The notes: a model not told the origin generated them from the sequence alone. A stretch of DNA of 64,000 nt from UBA721 sp002705165 (GCA_045565995.1 JBJLEF010000008.1:124001-188000), one strand, 5' to 3'; positions 34,335-44,098 are shown, numbered from the stretch's first letter. A program made the numbers and translations.

Positions 34335-35777
34335 ATGCCAGACCATTTTTCAAGAACTCGTCGATACTTTCTGGGCCAATGTACTGGTATTAGTTTGGGA
34401 GCGATGTCTGCTGGCTTGTTGCTCAACGACCGTGTTCAGGCAGCCCCAGAACGCAATAAAAATGGCGGGCTTGCTAATCTGCCGCACCATGAAGTGAAAG
34501 CCAAGCGAGTTATTTACCTCACACAATCGGGTGGGCCCTCACAAATTGAACTTTACGACCACAAGCCTGACCTGCATCAATGGGCCGGTAAAGACCTTCC
34601 GGAAGAGATCCGTCAGGGGCAAAGACTTACCACAATGACCGCCGGCAAAGCACAACTCGTTATGCCTTCACATGCTAAGTTCAAAAAGTGGGGTGAAAGC
34701 GGAGCAACTGTCAGTGAATGGTTGCCACACATCGGTTCGATTGCCGATGATCTATGTTTCATCAAGTCGATGCATAGTGAATACATTAACCATGCGCCTG
34801 CGATGACATTTATGATGACCGGTAGCCAGACCCCGGGGCGCCCTAGTATCGGGGGGTGGGCCAGTTACGGACTGGGGTCCACGAATCGCGATCTACCTGA
34901 TTACGTCGTACTGGTCTCCAAGATGCAGCGGCCCAGTGATCAACCGCTCTACAACTACTATTGGGGTAACGGATTCCTGTCCTCTCGTTATCAGGGTGTA
35001 AAATTCCGCAATGCGAGTGAACCAGTCCTTTACCTGGAAGACCCTGATGGACTTCCACGCGAAATGCGACGTAAACTTCTTGATGGCATTGGCAAACTCA
35101 ATGGCCTCAAGGCACGGCAAAGTGGTGACCCGGAAATCGAAGCGCGCACGAAACAATTTGAAATGGCTTATCGCATGCAGGCCAGTGTACCCGAACTCAC
35201 CGATCTTTCGGATGAACCTGAAGAAGTCTTTGAGCTTTACGGGCCCGACTCACGGCGTCCCGGAAGTTATGCTGCGAATTGCATCCTCGCACGCCGTTTA
35301 GCGGAACGAGGGGTCCGATTCACCCAACTATTTCACCCTGACTGGGATCATCATAGTCGCTTAAGCACGTGGTGCGTTGCTCGCTGTCGAGACACCGACC
35401 AAGCCACTGCAGCATTGATCATCGACCTAAAACGCCGAGGGCTACTCGAAGACACGCTGGTTGTCTGGGGCGGAGAATTTGGCCGCGGTGTGGCTGGGCA
35501 GGGTAACTGGAATACGCCAAGTGCCGGGCGCGATCACCACCCACGATGTTTTACCTACTGGATGGCAGGTGGCGGAGTTAAAGCCGGATACACACACGGG
35601 GCAACCGATGATTTCAGCTACAACGTTGCTGAAGGTCACGTCCATGTACATGACCTACAAGCAACCATCCTGCATATGCTGGGCATCAACCATGAACAGC
35701 TTACCTATCGCTATCAGGGCCGTGACTTCCGATTGACTGACGTGCACGGAAAAGTTGTCAACGAAATCATCCTCTAA
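34335..35777 (+). CDS. DUF1501 family exported protein
   Basis: The product has 480 residues from ATG 34335, which follows the upstream stop by 4 bp. It carries a Tat leader (RTRRYFLGQCTGISLGAMSAG). The DUF1501 fold is related to alkaline phosphatases and sulfatases: VIYLTQSGGPSQIELYDHKP, later TLVVWGGEFGRGV, AGRDHHPRCFTYWMAGGGVKAG and DLQATILHMLGINHEQL, which hold candidate metal ligands. An ATG at 34308 or TTG at 34305 would lengthen the leader and overlap the upstream gene. With its partner it forms the standard planctomycete DUF1553-DUF1501 pair. The substrate is unknown. Confidence 0.92.
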   Translation: MPDHFSRTRRYFLGQCTGISLGAMSAGLLLNDRVQAAPERNKNGGLANLPHHEVKAKRVIYLTQSGGPSQIELYDHKPDLHQWAGKDLPEEIRQGQRLTTMTAGKAQLVMPSHAKFKKWGESGATVSEWLPHIGSIADDLCFIKSMHSEYINHAPAMTFMMTGSQTPGRPSIGGWASYGLGSTNRDLPDYVVLVSKMQRPSDQPLYNYYWGNGFLSSRYQGVKFRNASEPVLYLEDPDGLPREMRRKLLDGIGKLNGLKARQSGDPEIEARTKQFEMAYRMQASVPELTDLSDEPEEVFELYGPDSRRPGSYAANCILARRLAERGVRFTQLFHPDWDHHSRLSTWCVARCRDTDQATAALIIDLKRRGLLEDTLVVWGGEFGRGVAGQGNWNTPSAGRDHHPRCFTYWMAGGGVKAGYTHGATDDFSYNVAEGHVHVHDLQATILHMLGINHEQLTYRYQGRDFRLTDVHGKVVNEIIL

Positions 35778-35798
35778 GAAGCAAAGTAACACGGCATC

Positions 35799-36899
35799 TT
35801 ACTCACTGACGTTCATGTAGACCTTCAAAGCAGTTGGTTCTTCCACTAACAGTCGCATTAATTCCTGATAGTTGTCAAAACCATCTACCGGATTTGTCAG
35901 GATTCTGGCAATGACACCCGGGTACATCACTTCGCCCAAAGCCAAATCTTTAATTCCTGATTCAAAATGCGTCTTGTTAGCGTTGACACTACCTACAAGT
36001 AGTTTATTACCCAATACCCACTCGATATTGATCTTATCGGAGGGGATTTCAACGGCTCGGTCACCACCTGTAATACTCGTCCATACAAGCACACCGTTGT
36101 GTCCCAGGTGATTCATCGCATCAAAAGCTACCCCACTGTGTCCGGTTGCGTCCACAATCAAATCCGCTTTACCAACTTGTGCGACTAGTTGGTCGATCGG
36201 GGTTTCACGGGTGGAAACATAAGTCGCTTCAAGCCCCTCCACAATTTCTGAATTGAGGGTACCTTTAGCCGAGCGAGCCAACGTGTATACATCGAGCCCG
36301 CGGTTTTTGAGTACAAGCGTGCTCAGCAGTCCAATCTGCCCGGCACCCAATACGAACGCTCTTTGAGGTCGCCAGACTTTCATACGCTGCTGAGCTTCAA
36401 AAGCCTGCTGAATCGCTTTAGCAGCACAACTCATTGGTTCCATCAACACATGGAGATGCTGCAAGCCTTGAGGCACTTTGACGATATACTCTTCTGAATC
36501 CACAAAATACTCGGTTAAAAAACCGTGGCGCAGATTAATACCACGTTCATAGTAGGTTTCTTCACTGGTCATATCATACGTACCAATTTGATCGTAAATA
36601 GACCCACCAGGTCGACGAACAGTAGCTGTCACAAAGTCGCCAGGCTTTATTGCACGAACATTATCTCCGGCCTCTTCCACAACTCCAAACACCTCATGAC
36701 CAATTGTCAGGAAGTCATATCCTTCCGGCGCATTTCCGTACAAAGCGTCGTTAATTTCCCGGTCGGTAGCATCAACCCCTACTTTAAGAACGCGAACCAG
36801 AACACCCGTTCCATCAACCACGTCCGTCAACGAAGGTTTGGGTAAGTCGGCCATGTGGACACTATTGGGTGTGCCGGGCTTAACAGCAATTGCTTTCAT
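35799..36899 (-). CDS. Glucose 1-dehydrogenase-like MDR oxidoreductase
   Basis: The 366-residue medium-chain dehydrogenase matches the archaeal-type glucose 1-dehydrogenase group. The catalytic zinc site has Asp in place of Cys (VGVDATDREI), as in halophilic glucose dehydrogenases, with His-Glu in LTIGHEVFGVV and Glu in VLMEPMSCAAKA. The nucleotide-binding loop is GAGQIGLLSTLVL. The structural-zinc lobe has lost its cysteines: the segment after VRRPGG reads SIYDQIGTYDMTSEE. The C-terminal domain is normal length. It stands alone on the minus strand, divergent from the aldehyde dehydrogenase with about 209 bp between. Glucose or a related aldose is the likely substrate. Confidence 0.85.
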   Translation of the reverse strand: MKAIAVKPGTPNSVHMADLPKPSLTDVVDGTGVLVRVLKVGVDATDREINDALYGNAPEGYDFLTIGHEVFGVVEEAGDNVRAIKPGDFVTATVRRPGGSIYDQIGTYDMTSEETYYERGINLRHGFLTEYFVDSEEYIVKVPQGLQHLHVLMEPMSCAAKAIQQAFEAQQRMKVWRPQRAFVLGAGQIGLLSTLVLKNRGLDVYTLARSAKGTLNSEIVEGLEATYVSTRETPIDQLVAQVGKADLIVDATGHSGVAFDAMNHLGHNGVLVWTSITGGDRAVEIPSDKINIEWVLGNKLLVGSVNANKTHFESGIKDLALGEVMYPGVIARILTNPVDGFDNYQELMRLLVEEPTALKVYMNVSE

Positions 36900-37033
36900 C
36901 AGTCTTATCAGTCTTTGGCTACTGAGATTTAAAAAGGCAGCGGGAAAGAGTTAAGTATAGATAGCAAACAAGAACTCGTGTAGACGACCAACCTCTGTGA
37001 GAAATAGACATCGCATACAACATGTCTCACGAT

Positions 37034-37063
37034 TTGTAACATCTACCACCAAAGCGTTAAAAT
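37034..37063 (+). promoter_or_regulatory. Candidate sigma-70-type promoter of the aldehyde dehydrogenase gene
   Basis: TTGTAA (37034-37039) and TAAAAT (37058-37063) are separated by 18 bp, and the -10 ends about 45 bp upstream of the ATG. It is the only reasonable pair in this 209-bp divergent gap. A strong ribosome-binding site (AAGGAAAG) then precedes the gene. Confidence 0.35.
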
Positions 37064-37108
37064 CATCTAGGGTTCCAACCAAACAAAACATGAAAAGGAA
37101 AGAAGACT

Positions 37109-38578
37109 ATGGCCACTGCAGATATTGTCGCACCTCCAACTATTCGCCAGACACTTTGCTTTATTGGAGGACAATGGATTCCAGCAGAAAGTGGAAAGAC
37201 ATTTGATACTTTTCACCCCGCCACTGGGGAAGTCATCGCTCAGGTAGCAGAAGGTGATGAAGCAGACGTAGACAAGGCGGTTGCAGCCGCTCGCAAAGCT
37301 TTTGATGAAGGCCCCTGGCGGACAATGGATGCTCGCGAACGTGGAGCAATTATGTATCGTCTGGCTGATCTGATCGAGGCCGAGCTTGAAGAATTAGCCG
37401 CATTAGAAACGCTGGACAACGGAAAACCTATCAGCGACTCACTCGCCGCGGACTTACCGCTAACCATTGACTGTCTTAGATACTACGCAGGTTATGCAGA
37501 CAAGATTCACGGACAGACAATTCCAGTTCGAGGAAATTATTTCACCTATACAAAGAAGGAACCCGTTGGGGTCGTTGGGCAGATCATTCCCTGGAACTTC
37601 CCCATGCTCATGGTTGCCTGGAAATGGGGGCCGGCATTAGCCGCTGGTTGTACCATTGTTATGAAACCAGCAGAACAAACTCCACTCACCTGCCTACGCA
37701 TGGCAAGGCTAGCACAAAAGGCCGGGATACCTGACGGGGTTATCAATATCGTTCCCGGCTTTGGACCAACTGCCGGCGCCGCGGTCGTAAAACATCCAGG
37801 CATCGACAAAGTAGCATTTACCGGCGAGTACAAAACAGCCCAAACTATCATGGCTGACGCTTCCCAGACACTAAAGCGGCTCACGTTTGAACTCGGAGGC
37901 AAAAGCCCTAACGTTGTATTTAATGACGCCGATCTGGATGCGGCAGCAGCAGGTTCGCATTTTGGTCTTTATTTCAACCAGGGACAATGCTGCTGTGCCG
38001 GAAGCCGTCTCTTTGTACAGGAAGATATTCACGATGACTTTGTCGCGAAGCTTGTGGCAATGAATCAATCAAGAGTCGTTGGCAACCCGTTTGATAAGGC
38101 GACGGAACAAGGACCGCAGGTCGATCAGGCTCAATTCGAGAAAATTCTAAAGTACATTGACATCGGCAAACAGGAGGGCGCTCAATGTCTCACTGGTGGT
38201 GGTCGTCACGGAGAAAACGGCTACTTTATTGAACCGACCTTATTTGATGGCGTAACGGACGAAATGCAGATCGCTACTGATGAAATTTTTGGGCCTGTCA
38301 TGTCTATCCTCACATTCAAAGACACCGAGGATTTAATTCAACGTGCTAACAATACCTTCTACGGCCTCGCGGCAGCGGTTTGGTCAAGAGACATTGGTAA
38401 AGCCCATATGCTTGCGGATCGCGTTCGTGCAGGTACGGTTTGGGTCAACTGCTATGACGTATTTGATGCTGCTGCCCCATTTGGCGGATTCAAAATGTCA
38501 GGCATTGGTCGCGAACTTGGTGAGGAAGGGCTGAAAAACTATCTCGAAACCAAGACGGTTACTGTCGCCCTTGATTAA
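37109..38578 (+). CDS. NAD(P)-dependent aldehyde dehydrogenase
   Basis: The 489-residue enzyme oxidises an aldehyde to the acid. The general base is Glu261 (TFELGGKSPNVVF) and the nucleophile lies in NQGQCCCAGSR (Cys295 by alignment). Oxyanion Asn163 is in IPWNFPMLM. The usual coenzyme-loop motif FTGS-T-x-x-G is altered here to FTGEYKTA. The start has a strong ribosome-binding site. A downstream molybdoenzyme gene follows after 43 bp. It resembles the broad ALDH1/betaine-aldehyde group; the substrate is not predictable. Confidence 0.92.
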   Translation: MATADIVAPPTIRQTLCFIGGQWIPAESGKTFDTFHPATGEVIAQVAEGDEADVDKAVAAARKAFDEGPWRTMDARERGAIMYRLADLIEAELEELAALETLDNGKPISDSLAADLPLTIDCLRYYAGYADKIHGQTIPVRGNYFTYTKKEPVGVVGQIIPWNFPMLMVAWKWGPALAAGCTIVMKPAEQTPLTCLRMARLAQKAGIPDGVINIVPGFGPTAGAAVVKHPGIDKVAFTGEYKTAQTIMADASQTLKRLTFELGGKSPNVVFNDADLDAAAAGSHFGLYFNQGQCCCAGSRLFVQEDIHDDFVAKLVAMNQSRVVGNPFDKATEQGPQVDQAQFEKILKYIDIGKQEGAQCLTGGGRHGENGYFIEPTLFDGVTDEMQIATDEIFGPVMSILTFKDTEDLIQRANNTFYGLAAAVWSRDIGKAHMLADRVRAGTVWVNCYDVFDAAAPFGGFKMSGIGRELGEEGLKNYLETKTVTVALD

Positions 38579-38621
38579 CTTGCCTTTATTTCAAAAGTCC
38601 TCTCATAAAGCTTAAACAATC

Positions 38622-40805
38622 TTGATCAAGAAACCCAAGAGTGGCGGTGGCTGGCAGGCCATTCGCTACGTTTTAAAGAAATCTCGTACTTCCGGCGGCT
38701 TTCTGCGGATGTGGAAAGCCCTGCGCAGTAAGAACACTTGTAAAACCTGTGCGGTTGGTATGGGAGGTCAGTCCGGTGGAATGGTGAACGAAACCGGACG
38801 CTCTTTAGAAATGTGCAAAAAATCAGTACAAGCAATGGCCGCGGACCTGCAGGAAGCCGGAGCCTGTGAACACCTTGAATCGCATGCAATTGCTCAGTTA
38901 AAAAAACAAACTCCCTATCAGCTGGAGCATGCCGGACGGCTAACGCACCCCATGCTTTACGAGAAAGGAAAGGACTTTTATCGACGTATCGAATGGGATG
39001 AAGCTCTGGGGCGTATTAGCACGGCACTTAAAGAGACCTCCGCCGATGATTCTTTTTGGTACTTCAGTGGTCGAAGCAGTAACGAAGCTGGTTTTCTACT
39101 TCAGCTATTTGCTCGCCTTTATGGTACGAACAATGTCAACAATTGCAGTTACTACTGTCATCAGGCCAGTGGAGTCGGGCTGAGTAGTGCTATTGGAAGT
39201 GGAACGGCAACAGTCGTTCTAGACGATGTCGAACACGCCGATCTCGTATTCGTGATCGGAGGAAATCCTCCCAGCAACCACCCTCGCCTCATGACGACGC
39301 TCATGCAAGTGAAAAACAAAAAAGGTAAGGTCGTGGTGGTAAACCCCGCAGTAGAAATAGGATTGGTTAATTTCAAAGTTCCCAGCAATCCTTTCAGTCT
39401 CTTGTTTGGCACGCCCATTGCAGACCTCTATGTCCAACCTCATATCGGCGGTGATCTGGCAATGTTAACGGGCATTGCCAAAGCGATCAAAGAAATGGGA
39501 GCCGAAGACTCAGCGTTCCTTCAACAATATTGTGACGGTGGCGAGCAATGGTTCTCCCATCTTAATGCCATGTCATGGGATGAAATCACAACAAAATCCG
39601 GGGTCTCTGAATCTGAGATTCGTGAGATAGCTTCACTATATGCCAAAGCGGAAAACGTCATCTTTTGCTGGACAATGGGGATCACCCATCATGCACATGG
39701 AGTCCAAAATGTTCAGGCAATCGCCAACTTAGCTATGATGCGAGGGATGCTCGGCAGACCTCACGCAGGATTACTCCCCGTGCGGGGCCACAGCAATGTC
39801 CAAGGCATTGGTTCTGTTGGGGTTACCCCCAAACTTAAGGATGCAATTTTCAATGCTTTAGAATCTGAACTCAAGCTCAAGCTACCAACCACAGAAGGAC
39901 TCGACACTCTGGGCTGTATGGAAGCCACAGACCGAGGGGAACTGAGTCTGGGGTTTTGTCTAGGTGGAAATCTATATGGTTCCAATCCAGACTTAGAATT
40001 CGCCGCCGCATCGCTAAGCAAGCTGAAGACCCTTGTGTACATTAATACAACATTAAATACGGGGCATGCCCATGGCCTGGCAGACCAAACGATCATCCTC
40101 CCGGTGCTCGCTCGTGATGAAGAAGCTCAAGCTACAACTCAGGAATCGATGTTCAACTTTGTACGACTCAGTGACGGAGGCCCACGTCGACACGAAGGGC
40201 CTCGTAGTGAAATCGATGTTATCACTGACATTGCCAGTAACGCCCTGGGAACGGAAAGTCCTGTCGACTGGCAAGCCATGAAAGAAGCCCCTAACATTCG
40301 TAGTGCTATCGGGAAGACCATTCCTGGATTTGAGAGAATAGCCGACATCGACGAAACAAAGAGCGAGTTTCAAATTAATGGCCGGACTTTTCATACCCCA
40401 CAATTCTCAACCCCCAATGGAAAAGCTCAAATACACTGCCACCACCTTCCGGAACTCAAAGGGGATGAAAGTCAGTTACGGCTGATGACAGTTCGCAGTG
40501 AGGGCCAGTTCAATACTGTCGTTTATGAAGAAACGGATATTTACCGGGGAATAGAGCGTCGTGATGTCATTCTAATTAACCCGATCGATACAAAGAGGCT
40601 TGGTTTTCGACATGACCAGCGGGTCACCGTCAAGAGCCCGACTGGAGAGCTGAAAGATATCCACATTCACAATTATGACGATATACGAGCGGGCAATGTG
40701 CTCATGTATTTCCCCGAGGCGAATGTTTTGGTACCAAGGACGACGGATCCACAATCACGGACGCCAGCCTTCAAAGGGGCGTTAGTGACGCTGCATGCAC
40801 AGTAA
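38622..40805 (+). CDS. FdhF/YdeP-family molybdopterin oxidoreductase
   Basis: The 727-residue protein is a bis-MGD molybdoenzyme of the FdhF/YdeP type, related to formate dehydrogenase H. The N-terminus has a C-x-x-C pair (Cys40, Cys43) in TCKTCAVGMGG. The predicted molybdenum ligand is Cys179 in NNCSYYCHQASGVGLSSAIG, aligning with selenocysteine 140 of E. coli FdhF. MGD-binding stretches include VFVIGGNPPSNHPR, GHSNVQGIG and the C-terminal beta-barrel. I take the TTG at 38622 as start because the next ATG is about 30 codons inside the conserved N-terminus. There is no Tat signal, so it is cytoplasmic. Formate is possible given the H4MPT context, but true function is unknown for most of this family. 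Confidence 0.88.
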   Translation: MIKKPKSGGGWQAIRYVLKKSRTSGGFLRMWKALRSKNTCKTCAVGMGGQSGGMVNETGRSLEMCKKSVQAMAADLQEAGACEHLESHAIAQLKKQTPYQLEHAGRLTHPMLYEKGKDFYRRIEWDEALGRISTALKETSADDSFWYFSGRSSNEAGFLLQLFARLYGTNNVNNCSYYCHQASGVGLSSAIGSGTATVVLDDVEHADLVFVIGGNPPSNHPRLMTTLMQVKNKKGKVVVVNPAVEIGLVNFKVPSNPFSLLFGTPIADLYVQPHIGGDLAMLTGIAKAIKEMGAEDSAFLQQYCDGGEQWFSHLNAMSWDEITTKSGVSESEIREIASLYAKAENVIFCWTMGITHHAHGVQNVQAIANLAMMRGMLGRPHAGLLPVRGHSNVQGIGSVGVTPKLKDAIFNALESELKLKLPTTEGLDTLGCMEATDRGELSLGFCLGGNLYGSNPDLEFAAASLSKLKTLVYINTTLNTGHAHGLADQTIILPVLARDEEAQATTQESMFNFVRLSDGGPRRHEGPRSEIDVITDIASNALGTESPVDWQAMKEAPNIRSAIGKTIPGFERIADIDETKSEFQINGRTFHTPQFSTPNGKAQIHCHHLPELKGDESQLRLMTVRSEGQFNTVVYEETDIYRGIERRDVILINPIDTKRLGFRHDQRVTVKSPTGELKDIHIHNYDDIRAGNVLMYFPEANVLVPRTTDPQSRTPAFKGALVTLHAQ

Positions 40806-40970
40806 GACCCCCAAACGGGAAAACCACGACTTGAAGGAGTCTGTGCTCCGGGGTTAGCCGTGAAGTACAAAGGGCATCTGGCCGATATTTAGGGTAGGTG
40901 TATGCCTAAGCAATGAATTACGCAAAGAATCCGAGCCTTTGCTTACTCTATTTACTGAACCCTCACCCCA

Positions 40971-43061
40971 ATGGCTGCAGTCAACAAATCGATTTCAAGA
41001 TGGTCTGCGATCACCATACTCAGTAGTGCTCTACTGCTGTTTCAGGTTCAACCTATGGCAAGTAAAGCAATCCTTGCCTGGTTTGGAGGTGCATCCAGTG
41101 TTTGGACAACCAGCATGCTGTTCTTCCAAACGATTCTGGTGGCAGGCTATTGCTATGCTCACCTTATGAGTCGCTGGACCATTCAGCGTCAGTTCAAAAT
41201 ACACGCCGTGTTAGTACTCAGTGCCTGTATTTTTCTACCACTTTCTTTTGCTGCCCCCGAGGCAACCAAAGCTTCTGCGCAACCCATCAGCACCATTCTT
41301 CTACTCTTGCTGGCAACGGTTGGACTTCCCTATTTTGTTTTATCGACCACCGGCCCTCTCGTTCAAAGTTGGTACGGACTGACTCAGGGCAAAGGAACTC
41401 CCTATCGACTTTATTCACTCTCCAATATTGGCTCACTAACAGCACTAATCACCTATCCTTTTCTGATGGAAGTCTACCTCGACATTCCAACTCAGAGTGA
41501 AGTCTGGTCTATTAGCTACCTGTTCTTCGCGTTGTCAGTCGGAGCACTCGGATGGCAGTGCACTCGGCAAGGATCTATTGTGAAAGTCGAACCCGCGGCA
41601 TTCAGGACTATCGCCGAACCAGCTCCTAACATTAAACAGACCTTAAAGTGGACAGGCCTGGCTGCTTTAGCTTCCACACTATTGCTGGCAGTAACGGACC
41701 AATTAACCCAAGACGTTGCTGTGATCCCATTCCTTTGGATTCTGCCTCTTGCGATATACCTCTTCAGCTTTATCATTACCTTCGACAATTCAAAGTGGTA
41801 CTTCCGAAAAAGCTTTGCTTCTGCTACCGCCACAGGCATTCTTATCCTGAGCCTTTATTACATTCGTGAAACAGCGGATCACTATCTGGGCACACCTCTT
41901 TTCCAAAGGATCGCCGAAAACGTGGTTGTCTACACAATCATGATGGCCCTTGTCTTTTTCCTCATTTGCATGACTTGCCATGGAGAGTTATTCCGATTAC
42001 GGCCAGCTAAACAGCACCTAACGCTTTACTACCTTTGCATTTCCATTGGTGGAGCCTTAGGCGGATTCTTTGTTTCGGTCATCTGCCCTCTTATATTTTC
42101 ACAATATCACGAGTATCACCTGGGATTAATTGTCACCTTCACTCTGGCGGGCCTGATCTTAGTGAAACAAGTACTGAATAAAAACGGCGCCCTGCAATTA
42201 GCTGTCGTGATTCCCGTAGGGCTATCCTTTGGATTAGTGATTTTGAGTCAGTGGCAGATGACCCAAAACCAGGCGGTAATTGCCACACGCAGTTTCTACG
42301 GCACATTACAGGTCAGCCAACGCGCACACGATCACGACCAAAACAAACATTATCTTGAATTACGTCATGGACGAGTTGTCCATGGCTCACAAATGATCGA
42401 CGACTCTTTATCACTCAAACCAACAACCTACTATGGTTTAGATTCTGGCATCGGTCAGGTTTTCAAAGTACTGGAACCTCGAGCCGATATAGATATTACA
42501 GCCGTCGGCCTGGGTGTCGGAACGCTCAGTGTCTATGCGAGGCGTGGCGACGTCCTACGTTTTTACGAGATTAATCCGGAGGTCATTAAAATAGCACACA
42601 CACATTTTCGTTATTTGAAAAAGTCATCCACCAATGTCGAGACCATTGCTGTAGACGGACGTATGGGAATCCAGTCTTTACCATCCAATTCGACCGACCT
42701 GCTAATCCTCGATGCCTTTAGCAGCGATGCCATACCGGTTCACCTCCTGACTCTGGAAGCCTTCGACATCTACCTCGATCGTCTCAGAAAAGATGGCGTG
42801 ATTTGTGTACACATAAGTAATAACCACCTTGATTTGACGCCGGTATTGGACGGCATTGCTCAACATCACGATCTATCACTTCGAGTGATCAACTCCACTG
42901 GAAAAGAAGATACGTTTGACGCACAGTGGGGAATCTTTTCAACGAACACGCAGTTTACAGCCATGTTGGACGAACAAACCAGTGCATTCCAACCTGAAAA
43001 CATCAAACAGATTTCCACCTGGACTGATCACTACAGTAATCTAATACACATCATAAAATGA
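40971..43061 (+). CDS. Fused membrane/spermidine-synthase-like protein
   Basis: The 696-residue protein has an N-terminal block of about ten hydrophobic helices (start MAAVNKSISRWSAITILSSA) and a C-terminal soluble domain like spermidine synthase. The latter holds TAVGLGVGTLSVYARRGDV and a nucleotide-site acid in FYEINPEVIKIA, then LLILDAFSSDAIPVHLLTLEAF. These MFS/spermidine-synthase fusions are common in bacteria; polyamine synthesis has not been shown for most. It has a 4-bp ATGA overlap with the following glycosyltransferase gene, so the two are probably co-translated. Confidence 0.85.
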   Translation: MAAVNKSISRWSAITILSSALLLFQVQPMASKAILAWFGGASSVWTTSMLFFQTILVAGYCYAHLMSRWTIQRQFKIHAVLVLSACIFLPLSFAAPEATKASAQPISTILLLLLATVGLPYFVLSTTGPLVQSWYGLTQGKGTPYRLYSLSNIGSLTALITYPFLMEVYLDIPTQSEVWSISYLFFALSVGALGWQCTRQGSIVKVEPAAFRTIAEPAPNIKQTLKWTGLAALASTLLLAVTDQLTQDVAVIPFLWILPLAIYLFSFIITFDNSKWYFRKSFASATATGILILSLYYIRETADHYLGTPLFQRIAENVVVYTIMMALVFFLICMTCHGELFRLRPAKQHLTLYYLCISIGGALGGFFVSVICPLIFSQYHEYHLGLIVTFTLAGLILVKQVLNKNGALQLAVVIPVGLSFGLVILSQWQMTQNQAVIATRSFYGTLQVSQRAHDHDQNKHYLELRHGRVVHGSQMIDDSLSLKPTTYYGLDSGIGQVFKVLEPRADIDITAVGLGVGTLSVYARRGDVLRFYEINPEVIKIAHTHFRYLKKSSTNVETIAVDGRMGIQSLPSNSTDLLILDAFSSDAIPVHLLTLEAFDIYLDRLRKDGVICVHISNNHLDLTPVLDGIAQHHDLSLRVINSTGKEDTFDAQWGIFSTNTQFTAMLDEQTSAFQPENIKQISTWTDHYSNLIHIIK

Positions 43062-44098
43062 GACCTTCCAAATATATCCGACTTGTCAGTCTCATGTTAG
43101 GGTTTTCCCTAATCATGGCACTCTACACAATTGGAACACACTTTGGTTGGAACGAGATTGTACGACGGCCACTAGTCGTCTTCGTGACGATCTCTTGCGT
43201 CTTATTATTGATTGGGGCAACTTATGTTACTTGTCTGGCGTCAAAAAGAGTGGAACAAATCCATGAACGGGTTTATCAATTCACCAAACCCGCGAAAGAA
43301 CCCGACAATTCGACTCTCTCTATGGCGAAATTGACATTAGTCATTGCTGCGATCGGATTCCTCGTTCTGACTTCCACTTATCAAACTATTCTCACCGAAG
43401 ACTCTCATAGTGACCCGGCAGCATTCCTCCGCTTTGCATCAGAAACGCAGCAAAATGGAGGGGCGTTCAAATTACTCAGCGATCTCTACTCGGGTGAATA
43501 TATCCAAGCCAATCAACATCCGTTCTATATCGGTCTGCTTTCGTTCTCTCCTAACTTAACCTTCGGTAAAGCTCTCAGTCTTTCAGCTACGGTTGCCACA
43601 TTTCTGCTCATCACGGTCTACCTCATTAAGGTTTACCACTGGCAAATAGCCGCGATTACAGCCACGCTACTCGCTACCAATCATGCATTTTCTTATTTCT
43701 CGGGTCTTGCCACGTGTGAAGCCTGGCTCACCTTATTTGTTACGATGACGTGGATCTCGGCCGACCAAGCATTGAAAAGTGAAACGACGAAAAGAGCACT
43801 TACCTGCTGGCTGGCGGCCGGACTCATCATGGGACTAGCCTATTTAACCAAAGGAACAGGAGTGGTGTTCCTTGGCGGAGTCATATTGGCCGCCGGTGCA
43901 TTTGGGCTTACTCATCAACACGGCCACCTCCCCCAGCCACAAATTCCGCGCCGCGTTCACAGCCATAGCCGTTGTCATTGGTGGTTGGTTGATCACAGCC
44001 CATCCATTGCTTGTACGCAATACCGTGGTCTATGGATCACCAACGTTCAACGTAAATTCCTACTTCCTTTACATGGACGAGTTCCCCACGGACTCTGA
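43058..44098 (+). CDS. GT39-like membrane glycosyltransferase, N-terminal frame (frameshifted)
   Basis: This frame encodes 346 residues, of which about the first 290 look authentic. They show a hydrophobic start, an acidic first periplasmic loop (EDSHSDPAAFLRFASE) typical of the dolichyl-phosphate-mannose/ArnT-like GT-C fold, and several membrane helices up to GVVFLGGVILAAGAFGL. After position about 43930 the frame becomes Pro/His/Arg-rich and ends at a chance stop, while the membrane protein continues in the next frame. A run of five C at 43930-43934 is the probable frameshift site. Removing one C gives a continuous protein of about 501 residues to 44564. Family members transfer sugar from a polyprenyl-phosphate donor. 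Confidence 0.7.
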   Translation: MRPSKYIRLVSLMLGFSLIMALYTIGTHFGWNEIVRRPLVVFVTISCVLLLIGATYVTCLASKRVEQIHERVYQFTKPAKEPDNSTLSMAKLTLVIAAIGFLVLTSTYQTILTEDSHSDPAAFLRFASETQQNGGAFKLLSDLYSGEYIQANQHPFYIGLLSFSPNLTFGKALSLSATVATFLLITVYLIKVYHWQIAAITATLLATNHAFSYFSGLATCEAWLTLFVTMTWISADQALKSETTKRALTCWLAAGLIMGLAYLTKGTGVVFLGGVILAAGAFGLTHQHGHLPQPQIPRRVHSHSRCHWWLVDHSPSIACTQYRGLWITNVQRKFLLPLHGRVPHGL

